Of a stretch of DNA of 14,085 nucleotides, positions 11,551 to 14,085 are shown piece by piece. Below the pieces are notes generated by a model that saw only the letters and a list, made by a program, of their open reading frames with translations, was not told the origin of the DNA and did no database searches. The position numbers and the translations under genes are program-made. Position 1 is the stretch's first letter; every line of letters starts with the position of its first letter. Source of the stretch: Candidatus Daviesbacteria bacterium (GTDB lineage: Bacteria; Patescibacteriota; Microgenomatia; Daviesbacterales; UBA10151); NCBI GenBank assembly GCA_016183225.1, contig JACPEZ010000018.1, forward strand, positions 1 to 14,085, read 5' to 3'.

Positions 11551-13550
11551 AAAATTATATTTGTCCCATGGATCCGGAAGTGATTTCCAAAGAGCCGGGA
11601 AATTGTCCCAAATGCGGTATGAAACTTATGCCCATACACAAAGAGCACCAGGAAGGAAATGTCGACATGGAGGAAAGTTTTAAGAGGCGTTTTTTTGCTT
11701 CGCTGCCCCTAGTCATAATTATTTTAGCCCTTTCCCCTAAAATTCAGGAATGGTTTAGATTTAGCTTAAAATTTGCGGGGCAGGAGTTTTGGATTTTTAT
11801 TTTGGCCTCTATTATGGTTTTCTGGGCCGGGCTGCCTTTTTACCAGATGGGTTGGGCAGAAATTAAAGCCAGAAAATACGGCATGATGACGCTGGTTTCT
11901 TTGGCGGTTTTAGCCGGCTATTTTTTTTCCGTGGCCGCCACATTTTTGTTTCCCGGGGAAAGTTTATACTGGGAAATTTCCACTCTGGTTTTGGCTTTTC
12001 TCCTGGGCCATTGGATTGAGATGAGGGCTGTGCGGGGAGCCAGCGGGGCTTTGCAAGAGTTGGCCAGTTTGATTCCGGGAAAGGCTCATCTGGTTTCCGG
12101 CAAGGATGTTAAAACAGAGGAACTTAAAAAAGGAGATGTAATTTTAGTAAAACCCGGGGAAAAAGTGCCTATTGACGGGGTGGTGATTGAAGGGGAGTCG
12201 GCAGTTAATGAGGCGATGATTACCGGTGAGTCAATGCCGGTTAACAAAAAAATTGGTTCGGAAGTAATTGGCGGAACCATCAATAGCGACGGCTCTTTGA
12301 CTGTTAAAGTGACCAAAACAGGTGAAGACACAGCCATTTCCCAGATTATGGAGCTGGTCAGGCAGGCCCAGGAATCAAAACCAAATGTGCAAAAAATGGC
12401 AGACAAAGCTGCCGGCTTTTTAACTTTTACGGCCCTATCTGTTGGCATAGGGACTTTTTTATTCTGGTTTTTTGCCTCACCGCAAGGGGCAATATTTGCA
12501 GCTACTTTGGCCATTTCGGTGATTGTGATTGCCTGTCCCCATGCTTTGGGTCTGGCCATTCCCACTGTGACTACCATTACCACGGCTTTGGCTGCTAAAA
12601 ACAACATTTTAATCAAAGACATGAAAGCTTTGGAAATTTCCCGGAAATTAAACTGGGTGGTTTTGGATAAAACCGGCACTTTAACAGAGGGCAAATTTGG
12701 GGTGACAAGTGAGATTAAAGATGAAGTCTTGGGTCTGGCTGCAGCTGTGGAATACCATTCCCAGCATCCGATTGCCCAAGGAATAGTAGAGGAAGCTAAA
12801 AAGAGGAAACTAAAAATTGCTTTGGTTAAAAACTTTAAGTCGTATCCGGGAAAAGGAGCGGAGGGTGTAGTGAATGGAAAGAAAGTAGTAGTTGGTAATC
12901 AAACTTTAGTAAAAGAATTAAAAAATCAGGGAGAGGGTAAAACTTATGTGGGGGTAGCTGTTGATAATAAATTCGTGGGGGCGATTGGTTTGGAAGATGT
13001 GATCAGGCCGGAGTCAAAAGAAGCGATTGAGGCTTTTCACAAAATGAATATCAAAACCGCCATGTTAACCGGTGACCACGAAGAAGTGGCCAAATCAGTG
13101 GCTGGAAAATTAGGAATTGATACTTATTTTGCTCAAGTCTTGCCCGAGGATAAAGTAAATAAAATTAAGGAATTGCAAAGGGGTGGCCAAATTGTGGCTA
13201 TGGTGGGGGACGGGGTTAATGACGCGGCCTCGCTGACCCAAGCCCACATTGGCATTGCCATTGGGGCGGGGACGGCCGTGGCAGTTGAGTCGGCCGAGAT
13301 AGTGCTGATGAAAAATGACCCGCGGGATGTGGTCAAAGCCATTAAGCTTTCCCAAAAAACCAATGTTAAAATGGTACAAAATCTGGTTTGGGCAGCCGGA
13401 TATAATATTATTACCATTCCCATGGCAGCCGGTATCTTTTATAATTTTGGCATACTGCTTCGGCCGGAATGGGCAGCCATTTTAATGAGCGCCTCGTCAG
13501 TAATCGTCATCTTCAACGCTCTGCTACTCAAAAAAGAAAATTTGAGCTAA
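11547..13550 (+). CDS. copB: P1B-3-type (CPH) copper-exporting ATPase with N-terminal metal-binding domain
   Basis: The 667-residue P-type ATPase begins with a heavy-metal-binding domain, YICPMDPEV...GNCPKCGMKL (C6, C20, C23), where the usual CPMH is CPMD. Actuator motif: TGES (227-230). Membrane metal motif: C330-P-H332, typical of P1B-3 CopB pumps rather than CPC CopA. D374 in DKTGTLT is phosphorylated; HP is at 407-408, TGD at 508-510, and GDGVND at 554-559. YN (619-620) and MSASS (647-651) give the remaining membrane-site residues. Eight spans are expected. CPH pumps of this type export Cu(I) or Cu(II). Length is slightly short but complete. Its place in a csoR operon supports copper. The ATGA overlap couples it to the CcdA-like gene. 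Confidence 0.93.
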   Translation: MKNYICPMDPEVISKEPGNCPKCGMKLMPIHKEHQEGNVDMEESFKRRFFASLPLVIIILALSPKIQEWFRFSLKFAGQEFWIFILASIMVFWAGLPFYQMGWAEIKARKYGMMTLVSLAVLAGYFFSVAATFLFPGESLYWEISTLVLAFLLGHWIEMRAVRGASGALQELASLIPGKAHLVSGKDVKTEELKKGDVILVKPGEKVPIDGVVIEGESAVNEAMITGESMPVNKKIGSEVIGGTINSDGSLTVKVTKTGEDTAISQIMELVRQAQESKPNVQKMADKAAGFLTFTALSVGIGTFLFWFFASPQGAIFAATLAISVIVIACPHALGLAIPTVTTITTALAAKNNILIKDMKALEISRKLNWVVLDKTGTLTEGKFGVTSEIKDEVLGLAAAVEYHSQHPIAQGIVEEAKKRKLKIALVKNFKSYPGKGAEGVVNGKKVVVGNQTLVKELKNQGEGKTYVGVAVDNKFVGAIGLEDVIRPESKEAIEAFHKMNIKTAMLTGDHEEVAKSVAGKLGIDTYFAQVLPEDKVNKIKELQRGGQIVAMVGDGVNDAASLTQAHIGIAIGAGTAVAVESAEIVLMKNDPRDVVKAIKLSQKTNVKMVQNLVWAAGYNIITIPMAAGIFYNFGILLRPEWAAILMSASSVIVIFNALLLKKENLS

Positions 13551-13561
13551 AATAACTTATT
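13548..13561 (+). promoter_or_regulatory. Possible internal -10 box before the last gene
   Basis: TAAAAT at 13548-13553 overlaps the ATPase stop codon and lies eight bases before the GTG at 13562, the same geometry as the 8043 promoter. There is no TGn extension or convincing -35, and no Shine-Dalgarno site for the last gene. It may be chance. Confidence 0.25.
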
Positions 13562-14077
13562 GTGAATAAACTATTCCAAACTTTTCGGGCCGTTAAAGTT
13601 GTGCTAAAAAATCCCAAATATCTTACCGGCTGGCTGGTTTTATCACTGGCTATTTTAGGGCTGTTTATTTATATTCCTATCAAAAATATCCCCGGTAATG
13701 ATTTTACCTTCCAGCTGTCCATCATGACTCTGCAGGATAAAATTTTAACTGCTCTTTTGGCCATGGGGGTATCGCTGTCTCTTGTGATGAATATCTATGC
13801 TTTTAAGTTGACCAGATCCAAAAAATTAAGTATTTCCATAATTGGTCAGAGTGGAGGCGGGTTTTTATCGGGAGTGGTGGCCTCCATTTTTGGCACTGCC
13901 ACCTGCGCCGCCTGTGTGTTCACCCTTTTTGGGTTTTTAGGTACGGCCGGGGTGTTTTTCCTGCTGGAGTATCGAACATGGATTGTGCTTATTTCCCTTA
14001 TTATCTTACTAATTTCCCTTTATTTTATCTCTGCCAAAGTGCTGGGAATCTGCCGCTCCTGCGGCATCAAGGTATGA
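13562..14077 (+). CDS. Multi-span membrane protein with two CxxC motifs
   Basis: The 171-residue protein has four or five membrane spans (about 21-41, 60-81, 97-112, 118-135 and 139-158). In the third/fourth-span region GTATCAACVFTLFGFLGTAG (111-130) places C115-A-A-C118 in the bilayer, and the cytoplasmic-side tail ends with C164-R-S-C167. It resembles unnamed archaeal and CPR membrane proteins with a buried CAAC-type motif, but I know no assigned function. As last gene of the copper operon, 11 bases after the ATPase stop, it may handle copper or thiols in the membrane. The GTG is the only reasonable start; it lacks an RBS. The stop TGA is at 14075-14077, eight bases before the window end. 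Confidence 0.75.
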   Translation: MNKLFQTFRAVKVVLKNPKYLTGWLVLSLAILGLFIYIPIKNIPGNDFTFQLSIMTLQDKILTALLAMGVSLSLVMNIYAFKLTRSKKLSISIIGQSGGGFLSGVVASIFGTATCAACVFTLFGFLGTAGVFFLLEYRTWIVLISLIILLISLYFISAKVLGICRSCGIKV

Positions 14078-14085
14078 TAAACTAA

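Noticed and set aside
12086..12694. A 202-codon open frame on the minus strand inside the copper ATPase gene
   Set aside because: It lies wholly antisense to a complete, motif-rich ATPase and has low-complexity Ser/Thr/Pro composition with no family resemblance; it is a shadow of the real frame.
1..14085. Recoding of UGA as glycine (code 25), found in some CPR lineages
   Set aside because: UGA ends genes cleanly, for example in the ATGA overlaps at 2021, 9379 and 11547, and no internal UGA is found in conserved genes.
1..14085. CRISPR arrays, tRNA, rRNA, insertion sequences or att sites
   Set aside because: No regularly spaced repeats, cloverleaf-like genes, transposase motifs or flanking direct repeats were seen on either strand.

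Overview
The window looks like a piece of a small, gene-dense, moderately AT-rich bacterial chromosome, most plausibly a Candidate Phyla Radiation (Patescibacteria, Microgenomates-like) organism. This is inference: the support is the compact gene packing with ATGA overlaps, a two-subunit transketolase beside RpiB, DUF5678 and DUF4926 small proteins, membrane-anchored proteins of a style common in that group, and many apparently leaderless genes. UGA is an ordinary stop here, so the Gracilibacteria-type code is excluded. No rRNA, tRNA, CRISPR array, transposase or integrase was seen.

Layout. (1) 1-1107: 3' part of a mercuric-reductase-like flavoenzyme, followed by a degraded stretch (1108-1289) and a strong RBS for a glutaredoxin. 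(2) 1572-4629: a carbohydrate/nucleotide block of rpiB, a LOG-family protein, transketolase N subunit, a 28-residue single-span peptide in the gap, and transketolase C subunit. (3) 4631-5943 (minus): a ferric-reductase-like heme membrane protein and a membrane-anchored extracytoplasmic protein, divergent from a WrbA-like flavoprotein (5965-6624); the two divergent promoters share the same -10 bases. (4) 6721-9033: a short VIT/CCC1-like transporter (minus), a DUF5678 protein, a DUF4926 protein (minus), and a metallopeptidase-like gene with a short overlapping upstream ORF. Two copies of a hairpin-bearing repeat sit between the two divergent gene pairs. (5) 9078-14077: a copper-type operon. A consensus promoter carries a CsoR-like GC-rich palindrome between -35 and -10, followed by csoR, a DUF1573 protein, an anchored Cys/His protein, a CcdA-like membrane protein with two vicinal Cys pairs, a CPH-type (P1B-3) copper ATPase with an N-terminal metal-binding domain, and a membrane protein with two CxxC motifs.

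How the genes fit together. The copper operon reads as a self-regulated metal and thiol defence module: CsoR senses Cu(I) and derepresses a set of membrane and surface proteins rich in paired cysteines plus an exporting ATPase. The mercuric-reductase-like enzyme, glutaredoxin, WrbA and heme protein add a redox/metal-stress flavour. The most unusual points are the Cys-pair relay in the copper operon, a recurrent promoter arrangement (often an extended -10 placed six bases before the start codon) implying leaderless mRNAs, the interlocked divergent promoter, and the repeated hairpin element.
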